From the NCBI GenBank assembly GCA_022410635.1, contig JAJVDF010000452.1, positions 537,577 to 601,576 of the forward strand: 64,000 bases of DNA, written 5' to 3'. The stretch is from Tretioscincus oriximinensis (taxonomy: Eukaryota; Chordata; Lepidosauria; Squamata; Gymnophthalmidae). This document shows positions 24,004 through 35,289 of this stretch, one piece after another (the first letter of the stretch is position 1; every line of letters starts with the position of its first letter). The notes beneath the pieces were generated by a model, which was given only the letters and a program-made list of their open reading frames with translations, was not told where the DNA came from and did no database searches. The position numbers were made by a program, and so were the translations under genes.

Positions 24004-24371
24004 AGACTGCATGCACACAACAACTTAAAAACAACTACAAAGCTATATTCCAGAGTATAGCAATCACATGTCCATGCACACCCAACATGTATATTCCGTG
24101 ATCAATGCCACAGTTCCACAATATCACTCATTGATCTCATTGCAAGCTGCGTTATCATTGTTTAACATCTCATGTCTAATTTGCGCACATGCATACACGC
24201 ACGAGAGTACGGGGGTCCTCCGGAACAATGTCTGAATATCCCATCAATAGTTTATTCTGGGGAAAATGGTATTTATTATGGTCAACTGCCAAAAAACACT
24301 TAGTGTGTGTGCTCGAGTCTTCCTCATAGCGTTCCGAACAAGGTAGAAAAATGCTGTGTGCACAGAGCCTG
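24004..24371 (+). mobile_element. Non-autonomous DNA transposon (GGCTGCGTTCACAC family), 368 bp
   Basis: The left end GACTGCATGCACACAACAAC and the reverse complement of the right end GGCTCTGTGCACACAGCATT form TIRs. Just inside the left end is the family's palindrome-like AGCTATATTCCAGAGTATAG. The right half ('GAATATCCCATCAATAGTTTA...TTTATTATGGTCAACTGCC') matches the right half of the 41,409-42,360 element base for base at many positions. The centre lacks the GC-rich insert seen there. Flanking trinucleotides are TGA and TGT, a possible decayed 3-bp duplication. It has no coding capacity. Confidence 0.72.
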
Positions 24372-25199
24372 TATGAGTCACTATTCCAAAGTCAGATTAG
24401 TGTGTTGCAGTGTCTATGTCTTCTGTTCTGTTAGACCGCCACCAACAGGTTGACATATTCAAATGGATGTACATTCACATTTTGTTGTACTGCTCGTCTA
24501 ATGTTTAATTTGTAAAGATTATTCTGATAAGAACCTACTTGAGAGATACAGATTTTAATGAACATTGGACTGGAGGGAAAAAAAGTGTGTCCATAGACAC
24601 CCAATTTTACAATGGAGTAATCATAAAGTGAATCCTCCTCACAATTTTTTCTTGAGAGAAATGTTCTAAGAAAGTTCTCCCTTATAAGAAAATTGCCAGT
24701 GTTTCATTGACCTCGATCTGTCTGCTGTTGGTGAGCATTTTGAGGATGATATCTTGACATTAATACCTCTTTCACCATCCAATATATATATATTCTCAAG
24801 ATTTATAAAAATTTACTCCTTTTTTATTTCTAAGAAAGATACATTTTATATATTGATATAAGGCCATCAGTGTGTAATGGAAAGCAAGGAATCACAAATA
24901 GTGTCTACTCATCCAACTCGTTTTAGCTCTCAATTTGATAGGATGAAATCTGCTTAAAATATTGCAGCTAAAACGTATTTTAGTTATTGCATCTTTAATC
25001 AACATAATTTCTTCTGCTGAACATCTTTTGAAGGCTGGTAGTCATGTACAGATAACCATCTACCTTTCTTTTTCTTTATTATTAAGTGTGAGAAATAATT
25101 AAAAGCTGAAGTTGTAAAAGCTATTCTTTAAGAATCAGGATATGCAATGGTCTATTTGTTTTAATAGATGTCATGTTTTGAATAACTAAATCAAGAAAT

Positions 25200-25560
25200 C
25201 CTCTTCCTCCTCCTTAATTTTTCTTACCTGTTAAGTCAGACCCATTGCATATCAGTCTGTGGGGGGAATTACTTTTGCTTTGCCAGTGCTAGATATGCTA
25301 TCGTGAAATTACAGCCGATACCACTTCTTGGTCCATTGGCATGTTATTACTACATTTCATTTCCAGTTCATAAAATTTGATGTTTGTAAATGGCAAGGCC
25401 ATCATTTCTTATCAGAGCATGTCTGGCATATCTGCCATTAATTATAAAACTCTCTATCATCCTGGGATATTGTACTAGAGGAAAAAAAATTATATGATGA
25501 AATTGCTGCCAGGATGTCTGTCATCAATTTGAAATGTATTTTCAACATCGTTCATAAGGG
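25200..25560. promoter_or_regulatory. Candidate conserved non-coding element (impression only)
   Basis: A repeat-free segment with the homeodomain-type core TTAATTATAAA near 25,438 and a repeated 'ATCTGCCATTAA'/'GCTGCCAGGATGTCTGTC' style of wording. It has no open frame and no simple sequence beyond a short A-run. The texture suits an ancient enhancer, but I have no alignment. Confidence 0.2.
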
Positions 25561-25699
25561 GAAAAGGGAAGAAATGGTTTATGTTTCTGGTTTGGTTAAG
25601 CAAATGCTATTTTAATCATAGTTAATAACTACTGCTGATCTTCTAGATTGGTTTTTGCGTATGATAACATAATTATATAATGTGGAGACAAAAGGGTCT

Positions 25700-25800
25700 A
25701 AACATTGGATTTTATAATTGCTCACCGTGTATGCTTTTTATACTGCCATTGCATGAAATTAATTCTGACGTCACACAGATACAGGTGTTAGCTCAGAACA
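25700..25800. promoter_or_regulatory. CRE palindrome in unique sequence
   Basis: A full TGACGTCA octamer at 25,766-25,773 is followed directly by CACAGATACAGGTGTT. It is the second such palindrome in the window. Functional relevance is unknown. Confidence 0.2.
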
Positions 25801-26498
25801 AATCATATAAACAAACAAAAACATAAAGATGAAGCAAATATGAGTTCATATGTTTCAACATGATGCACTTATTGTTGATTTTAGTTTCAAATGTACACAT
25901 GCATACACACTGCCTTTTAAACAAAGGTGAGATTAGAGATGTACAATGTTTTGTTTAAAGATTTATTTATTTAATGGTTCTGAGTGCTATAAAACCACAA
26001 AAGGGGTTACACAACATGGGTAGATGGATGAACAAGCAAACAAGCAAATGAAAANTTTGGGAGTGATTGAAAAGTGGATGCCTGCTGGGGTTTATGCAGA
26101 GTTAAAGTTATTTCTGAACTGATCTTATTCTAGATTACATTTTAGAATAGGGATTTGCTGTCTGTTTCCTAGTGTGAACTATAGATATCCTTGGGACAGT
26201 AATCTGCACCAGGAAATACAATCCAAAATAAANCTCAGTGCAGAAAAGCTTGAGTAACCCAGATCCATTTTGAACTGGATTTAAATTTCTCAGGTACAGT
26301 TTTGGCAGATTAAGGATACATTTAATTTTGCTTACCTGACTTTTAGGAGTGTGTAAATGAAACATTATTTGAATTTTTACTCATCCTCTCTGGTTGTGTC
26401 TGAAGCCAAGATGTGTCAAATAAGGGATCAGCAGTGCTATGATAGCAATTTTGCATTAGAAGGNCAAAAAGCAATATATTTTAGCTGGGTTTCACTTC

Positions 26499-26514
26499 AA
26501 GTGATCAATTGTCC
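26499..26514. repeat. Target-site duplication, left copy, of the L1 insertion
   Basis: AAGTGATCAATTGTCC here is identical to 28,917-28,932. The perfect 16-bp match at both ends of a LINE is the signature of target-primed reverse transcription and fixes the insertion limits. Confidence 0.9.
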
Positions 26515-28916
26515 AATCGAAAAAAAGTATAATAACATAACACAGGTACAAATATAATAACATAACACAAATAAAAATAGCCCACTATCCCACCCACAGC
26601 TCCCTCCCCCCACAGGAAGGAAAGACATATTTATGAGAAAAATTTCAATTCCATATATGAGATGACTGTATCATACACCCAGTGATCTTGTTGAGACAGT
26701 GCATAGGTAATCAATATTTGCTATTTTGCCTGCCATGAGTGTGTAGGTTGTACCTTTTTTCAAAAATTAATTCAAATTTCATAAAACTTAATACACAAGA
26801 AAACCATTCCCTTATAGTCCAGGTAGAGATATCTTTCCAACCCTTTGTGACTACCAGGTGTCCCGTGTAAATTGAGTATTTAACAAAATGATAAACATCA
26901 AAAGGAATATTTAACACATCTAAGCCATCAAAGATCCAAAATGCTGGGGGTAATTGGTACTTTAATATGGGAAATTTCTTGTATTTTGTGGGCAATACTC
27001 TGCCAAAACTGTATTATATGTGGGCAGTGCGCCCACATATGCAAATAATCGCCCTTTTATAGAAATATTTGTCATATGGGTCAATTGGGCCGGAAATCTA
27101 TACCACTTTGGTACTATTTTTAACTNNGTTTCTAAAATCCTATTGTCCTTGGATTAGTCCATGTTTTTACCGAATCATCCCATTTTTCTCATATTGTTGG
27201 AAATGTGCTAGTCCAAAATTCCTTCAGAGTTTGTATATTTTTATACTGATTGCAAATAANTGTGTTGTGAATTTTTCTAACAAGTTTGCCTTGATATCTT
27301 ATCTTATTCTTTATTATCTCTTCTATATCTGATAAGCATCTAAGGCTGGTTTCAATATTGTAGTTATTTATATAGGAATGTAGAGCATTATTTTGAAGCC
27401 AAAATTGATTTAAATCAATGCCAGTTACAATATTAATTCTGTTCGGCTCAATAAGAATTCCATTCGATATCCAAAGTTATTTAATATTTCTAAATACCCT
27501 GTTAAATTAGGATCACATGCCTTATTGATGGTGAAAATAGAGGCTGCATGGAGCCATGATTTTGCCAAACATTTGCTATTATTCCTCCATGCATTGGCCA
27601 CAGTCTGTAAAGGATGTAACTAAAGTTTTTTGGCACGCCTTTCAATTGGAATAATGGTTAATGATCTGCCGTACATTAGGTTCATTTTTATTTCCCATTT
27701 GTTAGTTGTACTGTATCTATTAAATTCTAAGCCTATTAATTTATTTATTTGAAACGCATCAAAGTAAACTTGTAAAGAAGGCAAACTCCATACTAACTGT
27801 TGTTTCTTAGAATATAATGCCCTTTTAGGCATACGGTTTTCTTTTTGTAGCAGAACCCATTTACAAATGTACCAATCCCAATCTTTCATCCTTTTTAAAG
27901 GAATTGTAAGTGGTAAACTTTAAAATAAAAAAGAAACTTAGGTAACACCATCATGTTAATGGCTCTTATTCTCNTAATTAAAGACCATTTTTTATCATCC
28001 CAATCCCTCAACATTTTCTTACCCTAATTCCAAATTGGATTATAATTANTTTTTATTAATTTATCTATATTTTTTGCTAACCACACCCCTAAATATTTTA
28101 TCTTTTTAAATCCTGTTTTTAGGCCAGAATTTAGCAAAATGATATNAAGATGATTATTAGAAATATTTAGAGTAAATAATTCAGACTTTGCTGTGTTAAT
28201 TTTTAAACCAGAGATGCTTTCAAATTTGGTTGTTTCTTCCTTAATTACTGGTATAGATATCAAAGGGTTAGATGTTATTATTAACACATCATCTGCATAC
28301 ATTAAAATCTTTACTTCTTCCTGTTTGATTTGATATCCCTTAGTGTCATTATTATTTCTGATATTGTCTGCTAGAATTTCCATTGCCATGATGAATAACA
28401 GAGGAGAAATCAGGCAGCCTTATTTAATTGCATTAGTAATGGGAAATGACTCTGAAATACCTTGATTGANCTTTATTCTGGAATAATTACCATGGTATAA
28501 TGATATTATAGAATTTGTAAAATTGTTGGCCAAATNGTATTTATGACAAAATTTCTCTATGAAATGATGGTTTACAGAGTTAAAAGTATTGTAAATATCC
28601 AATTCAAGAAAGGCTAATTTTTTATGGATTTTTGCATGATTCATGATGTTAATAGAAGTCCTTATTGGATCAGCAATTTGTTGTCCTTTTAAAAAACCAA
28701 TTTGTCCATCTTTTATTAATTTTGGTAATAATTTATTGAGATGTTTGGCCAATATTGCAGAATTTTTTTTATAATCCTGGTTCATTAAAGAGATCGGACA
28801 ATATGATTCTACATCTGATGGTAAATGACCTATTTTTAATATTGGAACAATTTCCAATTGTTTCCATGTTGGTGGTATATCCTATACTTTTTTTTCTTTT
28901 GAAAATTTAAAAACAA
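26515..28916 (-). mobile_element. L1-clade LINE, 5'-truncated, 2.4 kb, inactive
   Basis: The minus strand encodes ORF2 from inside the reverse-transcriptase domain to the C-terminus. In order I see 'YCPISLMNQDYKKNSAILA' (R of the usual YRPISL is C), 'KDGQIGFLKGQQIADPIRTS', 'LELDIYNTFNSVNHHF', then a stop where a glutamine is expected before 'GCLISPLLF', and the catalytic 'YADDVLI' near 28,290. 'GLKINTAKSEL' and 'IKYLGVWLAKNID' follow. After a frameshift near 27,890 come 'WSLPSLQVYFDAFQI' and 'PKWYRFPAQLTHM' (~27,080). The C-terminal 'WTIREWFSCVLSFMKFELIF' ends near 26,711. The 3' end lacks a clean poly-A tail and instead has a repeated 'TATAATAACATAACAC' word (26,530-26,570 on the plus strand). 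The element is damaged by several stops. Confidence 0.93.
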
Positions 28917-28932
28917 AAGTGATCAATTGTCC
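28917..28932. repeat. Target-site duplication, right copy, of the L1 insertion
   Basis: Perfect match to 26,499-26,514. It marks the 5'-truncated end of the L1 copy. Confidence 0.9.
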
Positions 28933-30065
28933 TTTCAAAGCTGCCTATGGGATAATATGGTCACACCTACATTTGCCTGAATTGAATGGTCTCTGAAGAT
29001 CATTCTGAAGTTAATGTCCTGAACAGGTGGGGCTATTTGCAAGTGAATAACTGACCACCTGCTTGCTTTTGGGTATTGAACACATTNACCCCATCTAGCC
29101 ATGATTGGATGCAGGAATGGTGTGAGCATATTTGTTTGCACTGTACCTGGACAATGCTTAATACTGCAGCAAGATTTGTGGATGGCTTTCAATATCTGAG
29201 AGACCTCAGGATCAATTTTAGGATGATTGTGGTATGAATAATATATTCCTGTGAGGTACTGAGAACTATTTCCAGAGCAAATGCAGAAAGGGCCCTTTGA
29301 CTTGCTTCACTACTTCCTTTGATTTTTTGTCCTTTCCTTGTTTATATTTTTTTTTCTTTCTCATGTCCTTGCATCTAATTCTTTTGTCTTTAAATGAATA
29401 CCCTAAAGTCTGTTCTTTCTGAAGGAATTCCTCACAACTTAGACCATTCTTGCTACATGTTCTCTTACAATAGCTAATTTAAGCTGTCAGTTTTGTTTAA
29501 CAATTCATCATATTTCGAACACAGCACAAACCTTGAACAGCTCCTTCTCACACATTGACCACATCTCATAACAAAGTATTTAGAACCATTAGCTACCCAA
29601 CAACAGCTCAAATAGGAATCACTGATCTTGGGCATCTATACTTAAAAAGATTGTCCAAAGCATCCATAACTCTAGTAATTCTCAGCAGAATCTATGTTTC
29701 CAAGCATGGCAGAAATGTTTTAGTACGATTCAGTGTACAATTTCAGAAATTAAAAATAAAGCATGGACATCTCCGTGTGCCCCTCTCTGCAGAGATGATT
29801 TCCTATTGTCTGAATTTGGTGAAAGGCTGGGGATCAAATTGGAAACTTTCTGTTTCCTGAATTCTGTCAGTAATTCTAGTTACAGCTCCTCCCAAACTTT
29901 TATTTTTAAATATTTTCAAAGTAAAACCTAGCCCAGTGTTAACTTATGGTGCAGGGGTTTGGAGATTAGCTAATATCCTACATTTAAACCAAGCCCAATT
30001 CTGCTTCTTCACACAAATTTTAGGAGAAGGAAATTTACCTTAGTATCTGTCATCCTAAGGCACAA
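28933..30065. other. Non-coding interval
   Basis: No recognised gene. Near 29,281 the word GCAGAAAGGGCCC resembles the terminus of the element at 46,573, but I could not find a partner terminus. T-rich patches lie near 29,330-29,365. Confidence 0.4.
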
Positions 30066-30347
30066 ATGGCACAGTCCTTAAGAGATGGTCTTTCAACTGG
30101 GAGATCCATATGGACCATGGAGAGGGTGGAGTGCCCTTTACTGGCCTCAGCTTCAGCCAACATTTGTAAATGTAGACTACAAATCTACATTTGTAATCTA
30201 CATTTAAAGTAGATTCATGAGTAGCACCACTAATTCGGTGATGAAGATGGAATAGATGTAAGCCTTCAGGTTAAATTTAACTTTGTAAGCCACTCTGAGT
30301 CCTTTCGGTGAGAAGGGCAGAATATAAAAACCAAGTTCTTCTTCATC
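30066..30347 (+). mobile_element. tRNA-derived SINE (second subfamily) with palindromic expansion
   Basis: It has the same block order as the 23.5-kb copy: 'TTAAGAGATGG' head, 'GTGCCCTTTACTGGCCTCAG', 'CAGCCAACATTTGTAAATG', 'AGATGTAAGCCTTCAGG', 'TTTGTAAGCCACTCTGAGTC' and 'AATATAAAAACCAAGTTCTT'. Between 30,161 and 30,215 the 'ACATTTGTAAATGTAGA' word is repeated in direct and inverted form, adding about 35 bp relative to the sister copies. Confidence 0.8.
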
Positions 30348-31644
30348 AGAATAGATCTGGATATTCAAATGAAAAAAATGTTGCATCAATTGTGACCTTA
30401 TCTTTCCCTTTTTGTGCTTACTTTGCTATTCCTGTACTAGTAATTCTGGACTTGTTTATTCCATAATAGCTGCAAGAATTAATGAGTTGGACAGCAATGT
30501 GAGCACACAACCATGTTCTGCATATCCCTTGTCCAAGCTCCACACAGATCCAACCTGTGTGTGTCTGCTTTGTTGCTTGTTCCTGAACAGATGACACTGA
30601 TAGGTTGTAGAACTGATTAATATAGACCACAACTTCTGGGGTCTTTAGTCTTGTGCAGATGGTGTGAGCTACAGGACTTCTTATTTCTGATTATCCGGTA
30701 AGTGCAGAAATGTCTTAGATCTGAATAGGTTTTTAACTGGGCAACATGAGTGGATTAAGACCATAGCTGTATGTAGGCAACATTAATAAGCGAATATCAA
30801 TTAAACCTGGCAAACATGTTGAGAGGTGCCCCCTTTGTTTTCTTGGCCTTGGAAAAATCTGGTGGTCATATCTCTTATCTCTTCTTTTTAATTACAGTAT
30901 TTGTTTAAAAATGCCTTTTAAGGAGATATGCATGAAGCTATCTGAAGTAGCTTGGAAAATAATGCTCAAATGCCTCTGAACATTTATGAAAAACCTGAGC
31001 TATTGTGGTGTTATGCCTCTATTTTGAATTCAGTGTTGACTTTCACAGTGAATTTTTAAATGATGCTTACTACTGCAGATGTCCTAATGCTCCCTTCACT
31101 TGAAGGCAATTGCTTCTTTAGAACTCAAAATGGCACTCCCCTCATTTGATGGCTATTTTTATATTTCCTTTTACACAAACCCAAAGGAAACCTTGTTCTT
31201 TTCTTGCAAAGCATTAATACCTTTCTATTGAGAATGTTTCACGATGGTGGAGCTGTGGCAATTTGCTCCTTGCAAGTAGCAGAATTATTAATTTGGCTTC
31301 GTATGGAAATAAAACAGATGACTTTTGATCTTGTGTTGTTGAAGNAAGAAAATTATCTTCAGGTCTTGATTACTATTAGTTCTTGATTACTAAAAGTTTA
31401 TGATAGGCCTAAAAGTAGGTATATTTACTGTATATGATGACAGAAGCTTGCTCTGGCAATTAGCTACAGTAGCTATACTAGAAAATTGTTTTACAGTAAG
31501 CTTTTATATATCACTTTTANATAAAAATAAGACTAATGGAAATCTGTGTTGTCATTCATTTTATTTCATTCACTTAGGATAAGCATAGAATACTGCACTT
31601 AACTCATGAATATGATTATGTACCAAACAGTTATTAGAACTGGG
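30348..31644. other. Non-coding interval
   Basis: AT-rich, no recognised gene or repeat family. Several 60-70 codon frames exist on both strands but have no recognisable domains. Confidence 0.4.
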
Positions 31645-31828
31645 TTCCAAATCATATGCATATATATTCTGAGGTTTCAGACAGTGCTTGCTTATTCCAC
31701 TGATTTTGGATATTTTGGAATAAAGCATTATCTAGAATCTCTTTTTCTGGAGTATCCATACTTTATTCTAGAATATCCAAACATAGTGGCTAAATAAGCA
31801 TGTTTAGATGCAGTCTATGTTATGATGT
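31645..31828 (-). mobile_element. Possible decayed inverted-repeat transposon, partial
   Basis: On the minus strand it reads GACTGCATCTAAACATGCTT followed by GGATATTCTAGAATAAAGTA and a second 'TTTATTCCAAAATATCC' block. This is the style of the families at 17.6, 24.0 and 41.4 kb: a GGCTGCATYC.. end, then palindromic TATTC/GAATA words. The other terminus is not evident. Confidence 0.4.
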
Positions 31829-32188
31829 GATCTATTTTTTATGATTAAATATGGTGCATGATGCTGCCTTATTTGTTAAGCTAGGAGGCACTTTGGAGAC
31901 CATTTTAAAGCAATGGAATCTGCCTTGTGCTAGACTAGACTTTAANAAACTTGGCAAGATACAAATTCACAATTTTGATTGTAGCTTTAACTACTATTTT
32001 CCACTATTTGCATAAGCAGTTTAAAAATGGGATAAAATGGTTAAGTACCATACATATACTTTCAGCTGTTGTTAATATTTATGATTGCTATAGTATTCTC
32101 CAATGATGAATAGAAATTTATTGTAATTTAAATCAGGTAAAAAACTTTAAACATCACAACAGAAATATGGATAGCCAATAGACTAAAT

Positions 32189-32422
32189 CAGTGCCCACAG
32201 GCCACATGCAGACCACCAAGGACATTTATCTGGCCCACAAGATGATGTTGTCGCTGCCATCTGGCCTGCTTAGCAGCCGACTAGTAATGGGCTCACAGTA
32301 ACACACCCCTTACCTTTTCAATAGCGCATGCGCACAATGTGCACTTCATGACAGTAGGTGGCCCACCAGTGGTCTGAGGAACAGTGAACTGCGCCCCTGT
32401 TTAAAAAGTTTGAGGTTCCCTG
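32189..32422. mobile_element. Non-autonomous hAT transposon, 234 bp
   Basis: The left end is CAGTGCCCACAGGCC and the reverse complement of the right end is CAGGGAACCTCAAACTT. An 8-bp duplication GACTAAAT is perfect on both sides (32,181-32,188 and 32,423-32,430). CAGKG termini with 8-bp duplications are diagnostic of hAT elements. The inside is 'GGCCCAC'-rich and has no transposase coding. Confidence 0.87.
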
Positions 32423-32430
32423 GACTAAAT

Positions 32431-34919
32431 GGTATTCCTTCTGGGCCTTTAAAAAGACTTGTGGAGCAGTTGTTAGTATGCTTTTTCTGCATGAGACATA
32501 ACATATTCTCAATCAAGAAACCCAAATGACCTCTTTATCGGCTTTAAATGCAGAATTGGCAAAGTAGGATAATTGAAAACCCACTTTGATCATGTGACTC
32601 ATTGCACTTGTAAAATTAATCCCCAGGTGCTCCAAAGCTAGTAACCTTTGTTGTTAACAACATTTATTTATAATGCCCCTTTCACTAAAGGGCAGTGCAC
32701 ATCCTTGTCATCAGTGCTGGGGTTACAAATTACCAGTAATTGGAACAACCATGTATTCCTGAAATGTGAGCAAGCCTGTCCAAATGACAAAGAAACTGCT
32801 CTTGCCCCACTTTCTCAAATGATCTTTTCTAAATTGTCAAAAAANTATTTAAGAGCTAGGCTTTACTCTTTGCTTTTTAATCCTGCATTATTAGAGACAA
32901 TGAAAATCCATTAGCACCAAATATTGCCTACATATGGTTGGCATATACATTTTTACTTCTTTTTTAATGTTTCACTTGTTCTTTTAGGCGCTTCACATCT
33001 AGATGAATGAGTTCAGGAACTCATTTCAATTATTTTTATTATGCCTGGATTCAGCTTTCAGCTACTAGAAAATGCAAGCATACAGTTCTTTGAGGATTCA
33101 ATATCCCTGTTAAACAGTAATTCACATCACTTTCTCCATTAAGACTCCAGAAACACATGGGATAATTCTGATTTATCCAAGTATTTGGGGCTGGGATCTT
33201 GGGTTTGTATGCTGGATATTATTCTTTGAAAAGTGTATTTTTACAGTGTGAAAATACCAGTTGGTAATGACACAAGTTTCCACTTTCTAATTTTATTGCT
33301 TTTGCTAATGACATTTAGGCAACTTGTTCTTTTCCACATCAATGGTACCTCTATGATTTGTATTCTGCATTTAACAAAATCACTACAATAAGACAGCTTT
33401 AACAGATGTTAAAAGATAATCGTTCCCACCACTGCTTGTAGGTGATTTGAGCTATGGAAAACAGAATTTAACAACATCTATATGGGCAAAACTTTTCACT
33501 CTGAGATTAGAAAAGAAGGCAAAATAAACCCTTGAATGGAATAAGGAATTACAAAGCTTAAATGTGCTCAGAAAAAATGGGGCAATAAGGCACAGTGGTA
33601 CTGTGTATAGAAAAAGGCACCAAGCACCTCTAGATTTCCTCTTCATACACTGCATTTTAGATTTCTCTGAGGGTACTTCTTGAGCTTTGAAATAGGCTAC
33701 AGATCAATAGCAATGTACCATAAAGCCTTCCAGACAAGTTTTTTTCAACTATATGATCACAGAAATTATTTTGTCTGATCCTTACTGATAAACTGCCTGC
33801 CATGTTACTAAATTCTGTGTTTTTAATCTAAAACAATCATGCATACTTATTAAAATCGCTCTTTTTAAAATGCCCAAAGTAGATGTACACTCTTTAGTAT
33901 ACACTCTAATACACAAATGGACAATGATGGAACAGTGGCTGCATTCACACTGAGGAGAAAGAAGTTGTTTGGGAAAATTTGAAGGGAATGGGAATTCTTC
34001 TGGCTGGTCTTCATTTCTAACACCATTTTTCCTCCGAATCAGCATCACCACAGAAATCACATTGACTTCTGTGGTTTGCGGTCTCACAGGTTGGATATTC
34101 CATTGTTGAATTTCAATTTGTGGGTGTATCCTATTTCCCCTCGTTGCCAGCCCCTGAGTGAACATACGTAGCCTTACTTTTTAGGCTCACCTGTTCAGTC
34201 TGGGTGTTGTTGTTAGTGGCATTTGAGTTTTGCACAATTCTTGTGCCCTCCATACAAAATCATGACACTCCATCCTATATTTGCGGCGCCATGATGGGTT
34301 GATGGAAACCATTTCAACTCCCCATTGTAGGGGGGTTGCTTGGGATAAGGTGTCTTGTCTATACCATGCCATGGCCTTGAAAGCCCACTACCTAGCTAGC
34401 ACAAGAATGAGGTTAAATTTCCAGAAGTGAGAAATTGCTCAAAATTTCAGTTCCTTAAAAACAAAACCACCGGTGGTATTCATGCTTTGCAAAATGTGTT
34501 TTGAAATGCCAAATAGTTTACCAGTTTCAAACATGGCTTCGCTGTGGACCATTAGTCCCTCTGTTTTCTGCCTCTTTGCACATGTAATGTTATCATTTAA
34601 GAAGGGGGAGGTTTGTTAGCTTCCTTGTTCCTCAGCCTCTGCTACCACAGCAGGGGTATGGGCAGGCTGATTTTTAGTTACTTTAAGTTCCAAAGACTGT
34701 TTCTGCTGCCCAGCTTATGGCTGGCTTCCCATTGCTTGGGGCTTGCTTATTAACTAAGCTATCAGTGTGAGGATCTTGGAACATTAAATGTATGCTTCCT
34801 CATAGGTTGTCGATCTAACAAATTCAGTCCCTTTGGAGGCTGGTTGTAAATCCTCAGAAAATAAGGAGACAGATGTCAACATCTTGAATTGGGCTTAGTA
34901 ATGCATGATCTTGAAGTAC
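32431..34919. other. Non-coding interval
   Basis: No recognised gene. A 127-codon minus-strand frame (33,782-34,165) followed by a 61-codon frame (34,187-34,372) is the longest open run in the window outside repeats. It has no domain, signal or family I recognise, and no splice context that supports an exon. I treat it as chance. Confidence 0.35.
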
Positions 34920-35245
34920 AGTAAAGACGAAGATGAAGAAGAAGAAGAAGAAAAAAGAAAAAGAAGAAGAAAAGAAGAAGAAAAGAAGAAGAAGAAGAAC
35001 TGGGTTCTTTTACCCCGCTTCTCTCACCTTTCAAAGGGATTCAAAGTAGCTTACAAGGGTGTGGTGGTTCCCATGTATCTACTTCAGTCAGTTGCAATTT
35101 CTTGCAATTCATGCTTTCAAATAGCTGGGATTGCCTAGAGTTATAGTCTAGTGGAAGGTGCTCACGCCTCCCCACGTCCGACACAGGGCCTCGAAACCTG
35201 ATCTCCCAGATGAGAGACTGTTTCCTAAGTGACTGAGCCATTCGC
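34920..35245 (-). mobile_element. tRNA-derived SINE (Sauria-like) with long GAA/TTC tail
   Basis: The minus-strand order is A-box TGGCTCAGTCAC (near 35,232), a B-box-like 'AGGTTTCGAGGCCCTG' (near 35,190), 'GGGGAGGCGTGAGCACC', 'GTTTGAAAGC'-type middle and '...AGAAGCGGGGTAAAAGAACC'. Its tail is a 70-bp GAA-rich run on the plus strand (34,926-35,001). The well-preserved B-box and long pure tail suggest it is younger than the 51.3-kb copy. Confidence 0.85.
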
Positions 35246-35289
35246 TCAGTCTGCAATGGAAACTTTTTGCAGTGGATGACAGACTGAGC

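Larger units (their letters stand above)
24372..26498. other. Non-coding interval
   Basis: AT-rich with no recognised gene. It includes a short TA run near 24,782. The two most distinctive pieces, 25,200-25,560 and 25,700-25,800, are listed separately. Confidence 0.4.

Noticed and set aside
25978..26040. L2 3' end in minus orientation after TTTATTTATTTA
   Set aside because: The following sequence lacks the AAGGTCTCAG and AAGGCCAGGTT blocks seen in the other L2 ends.
28933..29300. Transposon ending in GCAGAAAGGGCCC at 29,281
   Set aside because: No matching inverted terminus upstream within the plausible size range.
33782..34372. Two consecutive minus-strand open frames (127 and 61 codons) as a possible gene
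   Set aside because: No domain, signal peptide, codon bias or splice context recognised. Length is within chance for 64 kb.
34905..35138. Glutamate/lysine-rich 77-codon frame
   Set aside because: It is the translation of the SINE's GAA-rich tail.
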